Of a stretch of DNA of 64,000 nucleotides, positions 50,255-62,118 are shown in pieces. Source of the DNA: Megamerina dolium (taxonomy: Eukaryota > Arthropoda > Insecta > Diptera > Megamerinidae); contig OY978526.1 in NCBI GenBank assembly GCA_963854835.1, positions 10,495,277-10,559,276 on the forward strand. Reading direction: 5' to 3'. The translations under genes were made by a program, and so were the position numbers. Positions within the stretch are counted from its first letter, which is position 1. The number at the start of each line of letters is the position of its first letter. The notes below the pieces were generated by a model. The model was not told where the DNA came from, searched no databases, and saw only the letters and a list, made by a program, of their open reading frames with translations.

Positions 50255-51100
50255 ACCAGACAAGGTGATTCGTTATCATGTTACTTCTTCAATCTTATTA
50301 TGGAGAAAATAATATGAGCTGCTGATCTACGACATAATGGTACTATCTTCAACCAAAGTGTCATACTATTAGCGAATGCCGATGATATAGACATAATCGG
50401 CATGAACACACGAGCAGTCAGTGCAACATTCTCAGAGTTGGAAAGAGAGTCGCGTCGAATGGGTTTCACGGTGAAGACGAAGTACCTAGCGTCTTGGACA
50501 GCACGTCGCTGTTGATAACTACGCTGTTGAAGTATTGAAGGACTTTATTTATCTTGGAACCAGTAATAACGTCAGCCTGGAGATATTGCGAATTATCACT
50601 CTTGCAAACCGGTGCTACTTTGGGCTAAGTAAGCAATTGAGAAGTCGGGCCCCCTGGAGAAACGAAAACCATACTCTACAAGTCTTTCATCATGCATGTC
50701 CTTACGTATGGTACCGAAGCCTGGACAATTTGCACCTCAGATGAGAAAATAATCATAGTTTTCGAGAGAAAAGTCCTACGCAAGAACTTTGGACATATTT
50801 ACGAGTATCGAATAAGGTACAACCATGAGCTGTATGAGCTGTATGCCAACACCGACATAGTAAAGCGCATTAAAATTCAGTGGCTGCGTTGGCTAGGTCA
50901 TGTCGAGCGAATATTCGAAACCCGCTGGTACACGACGCAGAAGAGGAAGACCTAACCTCCGGTGGAAAGATTAAGTACTGGAGAACTTGTCAGCGCTTGG
51001 AATTTCTAACTGGCGCCAGCTAGCGAAGAAAAGAGCTGACTGGCGAAGCATGCTAGATTCGGCCTAAATCGATTTTCGGTTGTAATGGCCACATAAGTAA
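50255..51100 (+). mobile_element. non-LTR retrotransposon 3' fragment with (TAAG)n tail
   Basis: Decayed polymerase segments are readable: SVILLANADDIDIIGMNTRA (the catalytic YADD box has become NADD), then ERESRRMGFTVKTKY, VLTYGTEAWTICTSDEKI and IRYNHELYELYANTDIVK. Several stops interrupt it. It ends near four or five TAAG repeats at about 51090-51110, which look like the simple-repeat tail of a LINE. It is the same family as 26300-27150. It interrupts sequence homologous to puf upstream DNA. Confidence 0.78.
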
Positions 51101-51399
51101 GTAAGTAAGTAAAAGTCCGATGTGGCAACATCTTCAAATGGAACGCAGTGTTGTTTGGATAATTTAAAACATAAAATTAGTTATACACAAACACACACAC
51201 AAAAGAATAAAAAAAAAACCATTTTTAACTTTTCCGCTTCCATTCATTAAACTTTTATCAGTCTTTCTAAGTTTTTAAGCCCTTCAATGCAGCGTACTTG
51301 ATTGACGTCATTATTCAAATGCTTTTAACAAGATAAAAAAAGTGCCCACCCACAAATATTGCCACTGATAAAACTTATATCTAGCACTCAAAATGACAG

Positions 51400-52060
51400 A
51401 TGATAGCCAATAATTTTTGCTGTGAAGGCTCGGCGTTAATTAGGGTCGATTCATATTTAAATATGAACTTAGTTAAGGCTATGACAATAAGTGAGGAATT
51501 TAACATTGATATTAAAGTAAATGTTGAAATAATTGATAGAGTTTTAGAAATAAAATATTTGGGTGTAAGGCTTTACGAGAAGCTTAAATTTGTTTTATAC
51601 ATTAATTACGTATGCAAAAAAAAAAAACGGAAAAACTAGCGTTCTTCAGGAGAATAATGGTTCAACTGACACGACCTATCTTATGGGATTGCCGTGTTAA
51701 CGAAAACTCACCACAGCATGACGGTGACGCACTCGTTGCCTGTAGCGGCAAACGCAATTTGCCAAAATTTCTATACACTGTGTCATAAAAATTTTCAAAA
51801 CTATGATAAAGCAACATTTTGAATATTGTACAACAATTCATTTTTTTAGCTCAGGGCAAATGATGATGAGATTACAAAAATTACAAAATAAGGATATAAT
51901 AAGCATTTTGCAGTGTAATAGGTTAGAGCCTATTTGAAAGATTTTAACAGATCCGCAGCATTACAATCTAAGAATCGGCGTAGATTTCAGAGCACAGCTA
52001 GTAGCAACCGGTAGTGTACGAAAGAGTTTATGTACAATACACAGGACTCAATTTATTTAA
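51400..52060 (+). mobile_element. jockey-like non-LTR reverse transcriptase fragment, interrupted
   Basis: Readable pieces are EIKYLGVRLYEKLKFVLYIN, YVCKK, then TMIKQHFEYCTTIHFF, SSGQMMMRLQKLQNK and later GLNLFNK. They follow the order of the C-terminal part of a jockey-type polymerase. About 120 bases at roughly 51655-51775 split it. That insert matches the interior of the TIR element at 62119-62634. Confidence 0.65.
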
Positions 52061-52417
52061 CAAAATCTGAAACAAATAATAATTTTAAAGGAAATATGAA
52101 TACACAAATTTTGCTATTCTCATGCAATGACCAATTTTGCCGTAATGACATTTGTTATGATAATGACAACTGTCATATTTCGGTATGCACAGCAAAATTT
52201 GAAAGCTTTTTCGATGACCACTGTCATATTTATTGTTATGACCTACTCTGAGCATGTGAAAACGTTGAAACAGATGATTTTTTTACGCGTTTGAATAGAG
52301 GAAATTGTTTGCCACTCAAATTCAAATTCAAATTGTGTGAATTGTTGATAATAATATACATATAAATAAACCACGCGTTTTTAAGTTTTTTAAGTTAATT
52401 GCGTTCCAAGTTTAGCT

Positions 52418-52591
52418 ATGGCAGAGCAACTTCTGGTAATGTGTTTGATTGCAGAACAAGAGAAAATTATAGCCAGCAGGCGACTTCTGAGGAAATTACG
52501 TGATAAAAGTGATCCATTTTCCATGCAGGAAAGTATTTTTATACAAAACATACAAAACAAAACATACGTTTTCTTTTTTTTTTTTATTTAA
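52418..52591 (+). pseudogene. N-terminal fragment of a Harbinger-like transposase
   Basis: A 57-residue frame starts MAEQLLVMCLIAEQEK and contains RRLLRKLRDKSDPFSMQE, which resembles the R-x-LRD-x-S-[ND]PF segment near the start of PIF/Harbinger nucleases. It runs into a T-rich tract and stops, and no catalytic part follows. It is probably the remains of a deleted element that once could supply transposase to the MITEs seen here. Confidence 0.5.
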
Positions 52592-53693
52592 AAATTCAGC
52601 ATAAATTCAGTTGTTATAAAATTTGTAAATGTAAACAATGAACAGCTGTTTTAGCTATAGATAGCCCTTCGCCGCAAATGGCGAATGAAAAGAGCTTTTC
52701 TCGTGTCATGTTTGGCTGTGCATACCTATAACAGCTGTTCATGACAATATAATGACAATTTAACTATTGACAGCTGTGACAAAACCGGAATAGGCTTGTA
52801 AGTAAACACACGAAATGGTTATATATGCAATATAATTGTAAATCGTTCCTAAATAGCAGAGTATGCTAAATAAATATACAAACACACAAATTGAAGAATT
52901 CGTACTAGAATGAACGACATGATAACGAACTTTTTGTTGATAAATAATTACTAAAATATTTCACAGCTAAGAATTTTTATATTTTTGAATTGTTAAGTAA
53001 TAAACATGAAAGTATATCAAAATACTTCTATTTATAGAGTATATTTTTCTTTTCAATGTACACAAATATGTTAATAACCAGCAGAAATTATTATTGAAAT
53101 CAATTTTAGTTTGAGAATTACTATTCCTAAAAAATTTTCTTTCTGACATTACTTCATCATTGCATTAATGTAATTCAATTATTCAATTAATAAGGACTTA
53201 TAAAAAGAACAACTAAAGTGTTTTTAAAAGTTTCTGGTTACACTATGTGTTGTTAACGATTCCTCCTATATTGCTATATCTGATATCATTTTTAATTTAA
53301 GAGAATTGAAATCAGCGAAATTCTATCGTATATAAGTGGAAAGTGGAGTATATGCGGTTTAAATTTGTTTTTTTTTATTATATTTGTATGTACGTAATAT
53401 AGCAAAATATTTTGCTAAGTTCTACTTTATATTTAATAAAATTAATCTGGCAGCTCATTGTAGTAAAAGCGTTCCATCATTCCACTTTATTTTCCAAATT
53501 CGCAGACTTTTTTCACACCTCTTGCATTACTGACCAAGGCAACTACAGCTGTCAACTGTTGACAGTGTTGTATATTTCTTGTATGTAGTATAATTTGGAT
53601 AACTTTAAAAAATTGGGATTTTGAAATAAAATCATCATAAATTTAGAATCCATTTATTTAATATATTTTCCATGTATTTTCAATTATGTTGGG

Positions 53694-54014
53694 GCTGTAT
53701 GATTAGGGGTTTAATCAATTAATTTATATTCAAAACGTAATTTATTGAGCAGAATTTTGATTAAACAAACGTTTTTTCATGTTTAGTTTTTCTTTGTATT
53801 TGTGAAATAAAATTTCGAATACTGTTAAATTCGTAACTTTGAAAAACTTCCTGTGTTCTTTATAACAGTATAATATTATTAATATTTTGAGTAATTTGCT
53901 CAAGCAATTGTGTTAATATTAATGAAAATTCTGATTAATCGAATAATCACATTCATGATTATTGAATGATTAATTAATCTTGTTCTTCGCTTAAACGATA
54001 AATCGCACAACCCT
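53694..54014. mobile_element. MITE-like element with GGGYTGTRYGATT ends
   Basis: The left end GGGGCTGTATGATTAGG pairs with the inverse of AATCGCACAACCCTA on the right. The interior is AT-rich with many TTAATCA/TGATTAA motifs, also seen at 49394-49560. No coding capacity is seen. It starts where homology between the duplication units ends. Confidence 0.5.
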
Positions 54015-54926
54015 ATTGTAAGTTGGATGTATTATATGCGAATTTGAAGCACAAAATACAATTCACAACTGCGGCGAGTTGCAACTTTAAATATCCCTTC
54101 TCTGTGTGAACGTGTTGTGCTGTGTTGAAAAAAAGTGTATGTGTGAAAATGCATTTCAATTGAACATAAAAACAAAAAATTCAATCAACTTTCATTAATT
54201 AATTGGAAAATATAGCAGACGTAGTGAAAGTGAAAAGGAGTTGGTGAAAAGTGCAAAGAATTTCTCAACCCAGAATAAAAATATAGTAGTTAGAATTTTT
54301 CTTTGGTTGGTCACGTATTGTCATTCATTGCCCGTAGTCGTTGTCATCGTCGTAGCCGTCGTCGTTGTCGTTATACAGTGTACAGTGGAGTAAGGTTTCT
54401 TTTTTTTTTTTTCATTTTGCATTTTAATTAAATTGAATGTAAAATATATAATTGAGAAGAAAACGTCGTTTGGTGCCACGATTGCCACGAGATTTCATTT
54501 AGAGATTAGTGTGGGAATGACTAGCAAATACGTTTTGTACATTCGTACCATTATTATAATCTAATATTATTTGCAAAATAAAAAAAAATAGAAAGATTTC
54601 GAAAAAAAATTATCGTTCAGCTAAATTGGTTACTTTGAAGAGACAAAAAGTTGTTCAACGAGTTTGTGTGCGTGTGTGTATATGTGAGTTAGACAAAACA
54701 AAAAGACCGAAGAGGAAGATTATTTGGGGGAAGTTTTTGAAATACATACGGCTAAGAGAGCAAAAAGAAGAAGCAGAACCAAATGAATTGAAAAGTGAAA
54801 GAAAGGCGCGTTTGTGCGGCAAAACAAATGACACTTTTTCCGAACACGAGAAGCGAGTATATACGAATAGTAATGAAATGTTGGAAACAAACTGAGACAT
54901 TATAAATTCCTAATAAATAACAAATA

Positions 54927-57900
54927 ATGACGGAACCGAAACGTGTCTCTTTCACCACAATTACCAGCAGTAACAATACAGTGACATCGAGCGGGCCCTC
55001 ATTTGGCGGTGGCGTGAGCAATGCTTTCTACAGTACAACCTCTAGTTCAGCAACATTACGTGTCGGTGGAAATTTCTTGCAGAGCACACAAGACAGAATA
55101 GCGAGTAATGGAAATGCTGCTAGTGTCGGTGCAGGAGGTGGTTCTTCTAACGAACGTAAGGGGAGCGTCGTTAGCAGTAGCCAACGCACGATCCGCCTTA
55201 AACTGAAGCTTTTCCAAACTGATTCGTGCAGCTATCCCGAATTCAACTATTCCAAATTGTTGCATTTAGAAAAGGTCAGTTTCGAGAGGTGTTGAACTTT
55301 GTCTTTGTCTATTTTTCCAATATATATTTTGCTGTTGTTGTTGCTTACGTTTAGAAAAAATTTAAAAAGCTTAAACAGAAAACGAATGGTTTCTCGGATC
55401 CATTTCAAGAGAACGACGATGATGTGGCGCGTATTGCAAAGGAGCTGGAAAAGAAATACGGTTCAACCTACGGCAGTGGTCGTGGTCGCAGCAAAAAAGA
55501 CGATCATTGTGATATTGGTTTGGGCTATGATGAATCCGATTCATTCATTGATAATACAGAAGCGGTATGTGCACTATGCTTTTCTTTGACAACAACTGTT
55601 CAACAATTTTATTAATTTACTCTTATTTTCACTCACACACTTTCATACAGTATGATGAAGTTATACCCGAGGAAGTTGAAACATTGGAAGGCGGCTTCTA
55701 TATTAATTGTGGCGCATTGGAATTTAAAAAACTACACACCGAATCGACCACCACAAAAACGGATGAAATTATTAAAATGCCGAATAGACCAAAAAAACGG
55801 ATACTCTCCACGTCGTCCGAGGATACGTCTTCATCAGACGATGAAGACGATGACGACGAGGATGAGGACGATGATGATGATGGCGATGATGACGATGACG
55901 ACGATGAGGATGAGGAGGAGACTGAGGATGAATCAGAAACAGCGACTGCAGCGACCACAGCAACAACAACAACAACAACAACAACAAAAGGTAAAGTTAG
56001 TACTTCGGAGCCACTTGAAAAACGGCCCAAAATTGCGGCATCTACTGTTACGGGTGTGGCAAAAAAATCTCAAGAGAATGGAAAAAAGAATAAAAAGCCC
56101 ATTAGTATATCATGTTCATCGTCGAATTCACCAAAGCCTTCAGTAGACGAGATGGGTTCGGATTCGGAAAGAGAACGCCAGTTGCGTCAGAAGACAGTGG
56201 TGAAAACGACCACCGTCAAAGATATGCTAAAGGCAAAACGTGATAATTTCCTTAAAATGCAAACAGGTGGTGAAGCGCAGAAAACAGTCAACGGCGAGCT
56301 AAAGGGTACCATAAGCAAATCCTCCGATGATGATGGGTCATCAAGTGATGATACAGAGGCATCCGGTGATGAAAATAGCGACTCAAATCAAACAAAGAAA
56401 ATAACAAAAAAATCCAATAATGATGGCTCTGAAAGTATGTAGAATTTCTATAAAAATCGTCTTTAATTTAAATATATTTTTATAATTTTCCATTAGAGTT
56501 GCGTTCAAATGAGACGAAATTACCATCTGAGCTGGATGCAGATGTTCAAAAGACGATACAAGAGTTTAAGGATATTGTCAAATCGAAGGATATGATTGGA
56601 AAAAAGTTTCAGTTTGATGAAAAATTAACAGAAATCTTTCTCAAGTAAATACGCTTGCTATATTGCTTTAGATAAACAAAACGATTATTCTTTCGTTTTT
56701 TTTGTTCTTCATAGAATTGATGAATCGTTACTTTGCATTGAGAAGACACAAAGGAATATGGTATTTGCGCATTTGGAATTTAATTTGCAATTGCCAAAAT
56801 ATTATTTTCTGCGTAAAGCCAAACAATTGCGCATCAAAGAGGAGAAGCTGAAGAGCAAACGTGCAATTGGCAAATTACGCAAAGCGGTCATCGAAGCAAT
56901 GCCTGCAGCGATAGCTAGTTATGAAGTGGAACTACATAAATATGCTGACCAACAGTGAGTGTACCCTGACGCTTATTTATTATACATACTAAAATGCTGG
57001 ATTTATTATAGGTCAGGAAATGTCAATTTTGATCACCCGCCTAAAATGCCAAAGAAAAAATTTCCATGGACAAGTAACCTAAGGTAAGAGTTACTGCTCA
57101 TACGCTCATGTGCTCATACTCATATGTAGTTTTCGTCATTTTTCTATTACAGAAATCTGCTCTATGAAGTGTATCAAGTACGCTGGACATCGTATCCGGT
57201 TTTAGGTACGCGAAAAGATACATTGGAGGATTTCATTAGTGTATTCTTGAGAGAAAAAGTTGCTGAGCTATGGCCCAACGGTTGGATGCGCTTTGAGGAG
57301 CTACAGAAGGAGATTGAGAAGCGTAAAACGTCAGCTAAAAAGTCAAAAGAGAAGAAAAAAGACAATGCATCCTCGTCGTCATCATCATCGTCGACGGGAC
57401 CGACTGCAGGGACAACCACCACAACCACAATTGTTACATTCTCTCAGACAACAACTCAAGTAACCGGTAACCAATCGTTTACAACCAATGCTTCACAGCT
57501 GGCTGCCACCAATTCGTATTTGAAGCAATTTGAAGAGTTCACCGCCACTGCCACTGGCAACAGTCGTTCTTGTGGCAATTCCGATACCGACTCTGTAGCC
57601 AGTAGTATTGCATCGAATGGTTTAAAGCGTAAAAATATTGATGGTGGTGGTGGTGGTAAGAATTCAAAAAATAAAAGTCAAAAATTAAATGGTGGCGATC
57701 AACAGGCAGGTGTCGGCGATTCAACGTCACCGTCAAAGCGAAGTGATCACAGTATCCATCATATAATGTCAGCTGCGGCGACAATACCCACACTAACAAC
57801 ACCCACTTTTGGTATGCCGTTATCGCTGGCAACGACAACATCATCAACAACAACAACAACAACAACTACCACCACCAATTCAACCACAGTACATTTGTCG

Positions 57901-58595
57901 CAACAGAAAACACAACATTCCAAAATGGCGCCCGAACGCGATCCGAATGTGCGCATCATCGATCTCGATAAATTCAAAAGTGCCAATGATATATTGGAGA
58001 CATCGAAGCAACTGCTGCCACATACGCATCCAACAGCAGGTGGTGCTTCGTCGAAGATGTCACAACGTTCGTCGTCAGCAGCTTCGCGGCACGACAGCAG
58101 CAGCGAATCGGATGGTGTCGAAATTGTTGGTGTCTTTCCGGCAGTTAAGCCCATTGTGGTGGGGGGTGGGTGCGCCACGTATACCGGCAAACAAAAGCAT
58201 AAAAAGAATAACATCAACAGTGGTGGCGGTGGCGGTAGTAGTTATCATCACATGGAGATGAACACCCAACAGTATACCACAGCTGGTGGTGGTACCGGCA
58301 GCATTTCTTGCAGTACTGTTACCAAGTTTTCGACCAACTCTAGCAATAACAACAATGGCGGTAGCAGAAAAGCACAAACAAAATCCGAAAACGAAAACAG
58401 CAGCAGTACAAATATGACAGATTTTGATGTTACCAAGGTGGTTAAGGTTCTTAAGGAGCTGGAGGTATGTAGGTACATAAATAATTCAAGTCAATTCGAT
58501 TCCATCTCTCTCTCTCTCTCTTTCTATTGAAGGACTTGCAGCAATTACAACCGTTAACATCACAAAATGCCTCTAAAAAAGAGTCACTTCAATGA
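54927..58595 (+). CDS. yem: yemanuclein (ubinuclein/UBN1 family H3.3 chaperone subunit; 8 coding exons, 1058 aa)
   Basis: Exons are 54927-55274, 55355-55564, 55651-56434, 56497-56644, 56715-56954, 57012-57083, 57153-58464 and 58533-58595, all phases matching. The HRD region, which binds HIRA and H3.3, is visible as IRLKLKLF (about 89-96) and, later, DESDSFIDNTEAYDEVIPEE and TLEGGFYINCGALEF (about 173-210). A long D/E stretch follows. A conserved helical middle domain lies in exons 5-7 (VFAHLEFNLQLPKYYFLRKA; WTSYPVLGTRKDTLEDF). The C-terminal part is S/T/N-rich and low-complexity. The protein works with HIRA to place H3.3 in chromatin, including the male pronucleus in flies. The frame continues open after the TGA (58596-58907). 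Confidence 0.95.
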
Positions 58596-58907
58596 CGCAC
58601 ACCTCCTGCCAGCATACATAATTTGTCATCGTCGCCATCAGAAGTGGTAGCAAAAGCAGCAGCAGCAGCCGTATCCTCATCAACGTCGTTTTACAATCAT
58701 GAGCATACCGTTGCCGCTGCATTGGTATTGTCATCCATGTGCGGTAGTAGTGATACATCGTCACAAGCACCCTACAGAAAATCAACATCATCACTGCCAA
58801 TATTTATAGCCCCACCAACATCAATGCCACAATCACCATTACCACAAAAGCAACTGCTGCTACCACCACCTACACCACTAAATACCAATAATAACACCAA
58901 GGAATAA
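58596..58907 (+). other. yem: open in-frame extension after the yem UGA-C stop
   Basis: The stop at 58593-58595 is TGA followed by C, in the context CAA TGA CGC. The same frame then stays open for 103 codons to a TAA. It encodes RTPPASIHNLSSSPSE followed by an alanine run, serine-rich stretches and a proline-rich end (LLLPPPTPLNTNNNTKE). UGA-C is the context most associated with readthrough in Drosophila. Alternatives are an unused 3' UTR or an alternative splice acceptor that bypasses the stop. Confidence 0.5.
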
Positions 58908-59460
58908 CAGTGTTAGTGCAGTGGTGGCGCAGCAGATGGTGTGCCTTTCAAGCAACAACAACAACAGACGAAACTTCAATACCAATACATGTGTATACAT
59001 AAATTTTTATTTTACTTTGTCGCACTAAGCGTCATTGTGCAGAGAGCGTGTACCCTTTTCTAAATTTTATCGTATCAATTAGTTTTAGTTTATTTTCTTA
59101 TGTATGTATGTATTACACATTTATTTAATTTATTTGTCTAAAGATCTGAATTCAAAGAATACACACTCAACAAGCACACAGCAGTTTTTTTTTTTTATAA
59201 AATATTAAATTTTTATTGGAAATTCTTATCTTATACGTTCGTACATACATGCATATTTAACTTACTATTTACATTTGATATACTAGCGATTACTCTCATG
59301 AAAGGAAACACACTATGTAGGTAAAGTATGTAAAATTTGTTGCATTGTGAAAGAAAAAGCTAATTTCAAAATTCATTTTTCTAAATAAAACCCTCTATAC
59401 TTATGTATGTATATGTAAACAAAAATATTTCATATAAAATGTATTGAATAAAAAAGGAAA

Positions 59461-59498
<38 letters not shown>

Positions 59499-59550
59499 TT
59501 ATGAATAAAACATATACATTTATGAAAAAAATAAATTAGCTGCTATGCTA
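58908..59550. other. shared 3' region of convergent yem and Atg14
   Basis: Both 3' UTRs should lie here. A minus-strand AATAAA (TTTATT at 59212-59217) could serve Atg14, in which case the two transcripts overlap by a few hundred bases. The A33 run is at 59463-59495. No other gene. Confidence 0.5.
59447..59452 (+). terminator. candidate poly(A) signal of yem
   Basis: AATAAA lies about 850 bases after the yem stop, and 10 bases before a genomic run of 33 A at 59463-59495. It is the best placed hexamer for yem but not the only one. Confidence 0.4.
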
Positions 59551-61133
59551 TTATTTCATCCAACGTAATAGTGAGTTGATACGATTAGCCGCCGATGTCA
59601 TTAGACCTTCGGCCATACTGGTCTGTTGGTTTATCACCATTGGTGGAACTAAATTCAATTCCTCTTGTGACAAACTAGATACCGCCTCCCAGTCCATGCG
59701 CAACGAATTCTCCTCTGCAATAGAAATGAAGTAAAATAAAGCCATATGCAGATGTGTAGTTACAAAAACACATACCTTCCGATTCCGATTCCGTTTCGAT
59801 AACCTGCAAAATTGATTCAACCGGTTTCATCTTAGGGGCGTTCGATATTTCACATGGGCCGTGACGCCCTAAATCACTTTTATCCACATCCAATATGGTG
59901 AGTATGTTTTCGAGCGTGTGATTAAAGTGTACCTTTTCCAATTTTACACATTGCGTATAGGCAAGATACATAATGTTTGCGTTGAGACGTGAAACCTTAC
60001 GCAAAAATTGCTCCTCGCTAAGCTTTCGACAAAAGTCTCCATAGACCATTTTATGAGGCAAGTGTACATTCAGATAGTAGCTCATTAGCATCGTTAGCTG
60101 GGCAGTGAATGTTAGTGCGCCCGTTATACGATAAGCACTATTACGACTTGGAGTAATCTCGGTTGATGCCTTCGGTACACCATCTTTGTTCTCCGACAAC
60201 CAATCTAAATAGGCTGTATAATCCCCATTGGCCGGCAACGATGGCGCCACAATACGATATTGCATTTCGCTAATACCACTACCATGGAACACCCATTTGC
60301 CACGTATATACGATGTATTCTTGGCATCTGCCAATGCTGCTACGGTTGCTGCATTCTCAGCAGGCGGTTCGACGCGCGCTCGTTCATTCAACTCATCCTT
60401 TAGAACCAGTTCTGAGATGGGGAATATATAACGTACCAATTGCACTACATCGTTACGAGTAATATTTTTTATGTCACCCCACAGCGTGTGCAGTCTTGCA
60501 TGGTATTCTTCCATTTTCTCACGTCGATCCAACACACAATTACCAAGTTCTCTCACCTTGATGGGATAATTGGGTAGAGCTCTGCGTTTATCTGCGTTAG
60601 CATTGTGCAAATTCACACGCTCCTGTTCGAGGGCACGCACTTTCTTTTGTCTACATTCAATTGCCTTTTTGAGCACTTCCAGACGTTCCTTCTTGTGTCT
60701 TATTGCGAAACGTAGATTTTCAATTGATTTTTGCTCCTTTATTAGTCGTTCATAACGTGCACTAAACACTTTTAAGCCTGCTTGTAAATTCAAATATCTC
60801 TGTTGCTTCTCCGAGAGACTGCATAAAAACAAAAACATGATAAATTATAAATACCACATGTACCTACATGTACACATGTACTTACTTTTCGCCATACGTC
60901 AAACCACTATGTATGAAATGTCCATTTTTAACACAAATTCTACAATAGAATTTTCGCTGTGCTGTACAACATAGTGGACACAGTTTCTGGGAACCATCAC
61001 TTAGTGCACTAGTATGATAGAATCCATCCCTATGGTGTCCAGACATAGTTTGACCATCGCTTAAGTCATCATCGTGACATACTTGAAAATTTTCGGGCGC
61101 TTTGGAACTTTCATCAGAGCTCGAGTGCAACAT
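59551..61133 (-). CDS. Atg14: Atg14 (Barkor), autophagy PI3-kinase complex I subunit (3 exons, 484 aa)
   Basis: Exons are 60886-61133, 59776-60818 and 59551-59714, phases matching. Atg14 recruits the Vps34-Vps15-Atg6 lipid kinase to ER sites of autophagosome formation. Near the N-terminus the paired C-x2-C motifs LCPLCC and CRIC (Cys52, 55, 64, 67) match the conserved Atg14 cysteine motifs. A coiled coil rich in K/E/R covers about 85-170. Then comes the conserved globular part with VRYIFPISEL and PHKMVYGDF. The C-terminal region should hold the membrane-binding BATS-like segment, ending INSLLRWMK. I chose the ATG at 61133. An upstream in-frame ATG at 61211 would add 26 residues read from a TA repeat and looks less likely. 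Confidence 0.93.
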
Positions 61134-61697
61134 CACGTTACTATATATATATACGTATTGAACTAGCCAAAATGTACTACGTAATTGATCAATTATAATT
61201 CGATATTGCACTATTTATAAACTAGATTGTAAAATTTATTTTTCGCATGTAATTTATGAGGACCTTAAATACATGTTGAACGAAATTGTGTAAATATTGA
61301 CACTGCTGCAGTTGATTGCGTTTTTTTTTTGTTTTCAAAGGAAATGAACAAAGAAAATATTGTTTTCGTTTTAATATAAGTGTTGCCGTGTTGCATTTAA
61401 TCAATGCATCAATCCACAGTTGCCAGAACGATTATTTTTCGGGCTTGTGGCGATATATTCGCCAGGTACTCGCATATATATATTTTTCTTTTTTGCATAA
61501 AGCGAAACAATTTCTCGCTAAAATTAAAATAAATGCCGAAATATTAATTGAAAAAGTTTTACAACAACACCTGAACAAGTTGAATTTAAATATGGTATCG
61601 ACTTTTTGACAGATCTCTGGATGAAAAATTATTTTATAATTTAATATAAGTAGATCCCATCTAATACAGTCCAAATTCAACAAGCACAACAGTAGCT

Positions 61698-62064
61698 GCA
61701 TTCTTTTGTAAGCGAGTTGCAAAAGAACAAAAACTCACAAATAACTTCCCTTTTACTTGAATATAATTTCCCTTTAGTTATTTAACAACGCTGGTGGTAT
61801 TTATGGTTGTTCGTGAAATTTATAAACGAAATAAAAATAAAAAAGGAACAATTCTGCGGAATCTGTAATAAATATATTAGTTTATTTAAAATAAATTTTT
61901 ATTTGGAATTGCTTTATTTTTGTTTATATTTACAATAATTTGACGTGTCGATTAAAATATAAGCAAGTTCAATTGAACTCGGTTAAAACAGACGATGTCG
62001 CTTATTTTTGTTTGCTTTGCATGCAGTTCGGCAAATAAGTCAGTGTTCTTTTACAAAAGAATGC
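61698..62064. mobile_element. short TIR transposon inserted in SINE D
   Basis: A perfect 14-base inverted repeat, GCATTCTTTTGTAA, forms the ends. Nearby subterminal copies of the AAAAGAAC motif occur at both ends. The interior is AT-rich without a gene. A target-site duplication is not clear. Confidence 0.6.
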
Positions 62065-62118
62065 GGCTAGTATTGGAAAAAGAGTTCGGTGGTATCACAA
62101 TGGACCTTTCTGGCATAA

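Larger units (their letters stand above)
47201..53690. repeat. tandem duplication unit 2 (diverged copy)
   Basis: The unit starts with TTGCACGATGTAGCACC, matching puf exon 3, and ends with TTTTCAATTATGTT at 53677-53690, the same string found at the end of unit 1. It carries the puf-like gene at 47242-48954, a 0.9 kb insertion in its upstream region, and LINE, second RT and Harbinger-like fragments. The order relative to unit 1 is preserved. Confidence 0.8.
48955..54926. other. unit 2 upstream DNA, transposon debris and the yem leader region
   Basis: It contains the 49275-50192 insertion, LINE fragments, a Harbinger-like fragment and a MITE. From about 54100 the sequence is probably promoter and 5' leader of yem. 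Apart from the listed items I see no gene. Confidence 0.55.

Noticed and set aside
54626..54895. 89-codon frame upstream of the yem start
   Set aside because: It begins at TTG rather than ATG and has no recognisable domain; treated as leader sequence.
55698..56030. 110-residue poly-serine/valine frame on the minus strand
   Set aside because: It is the antisense of the acidic D/E tract and ACA repeats in yem exon 3; there is no independent support.
61134..61211. Alternative upstream start for Atg14
   Set aside because: The added residues come partly from a TATATA tract and give no family similarity; the internal ATG at 61133 is preferred, though not proven.
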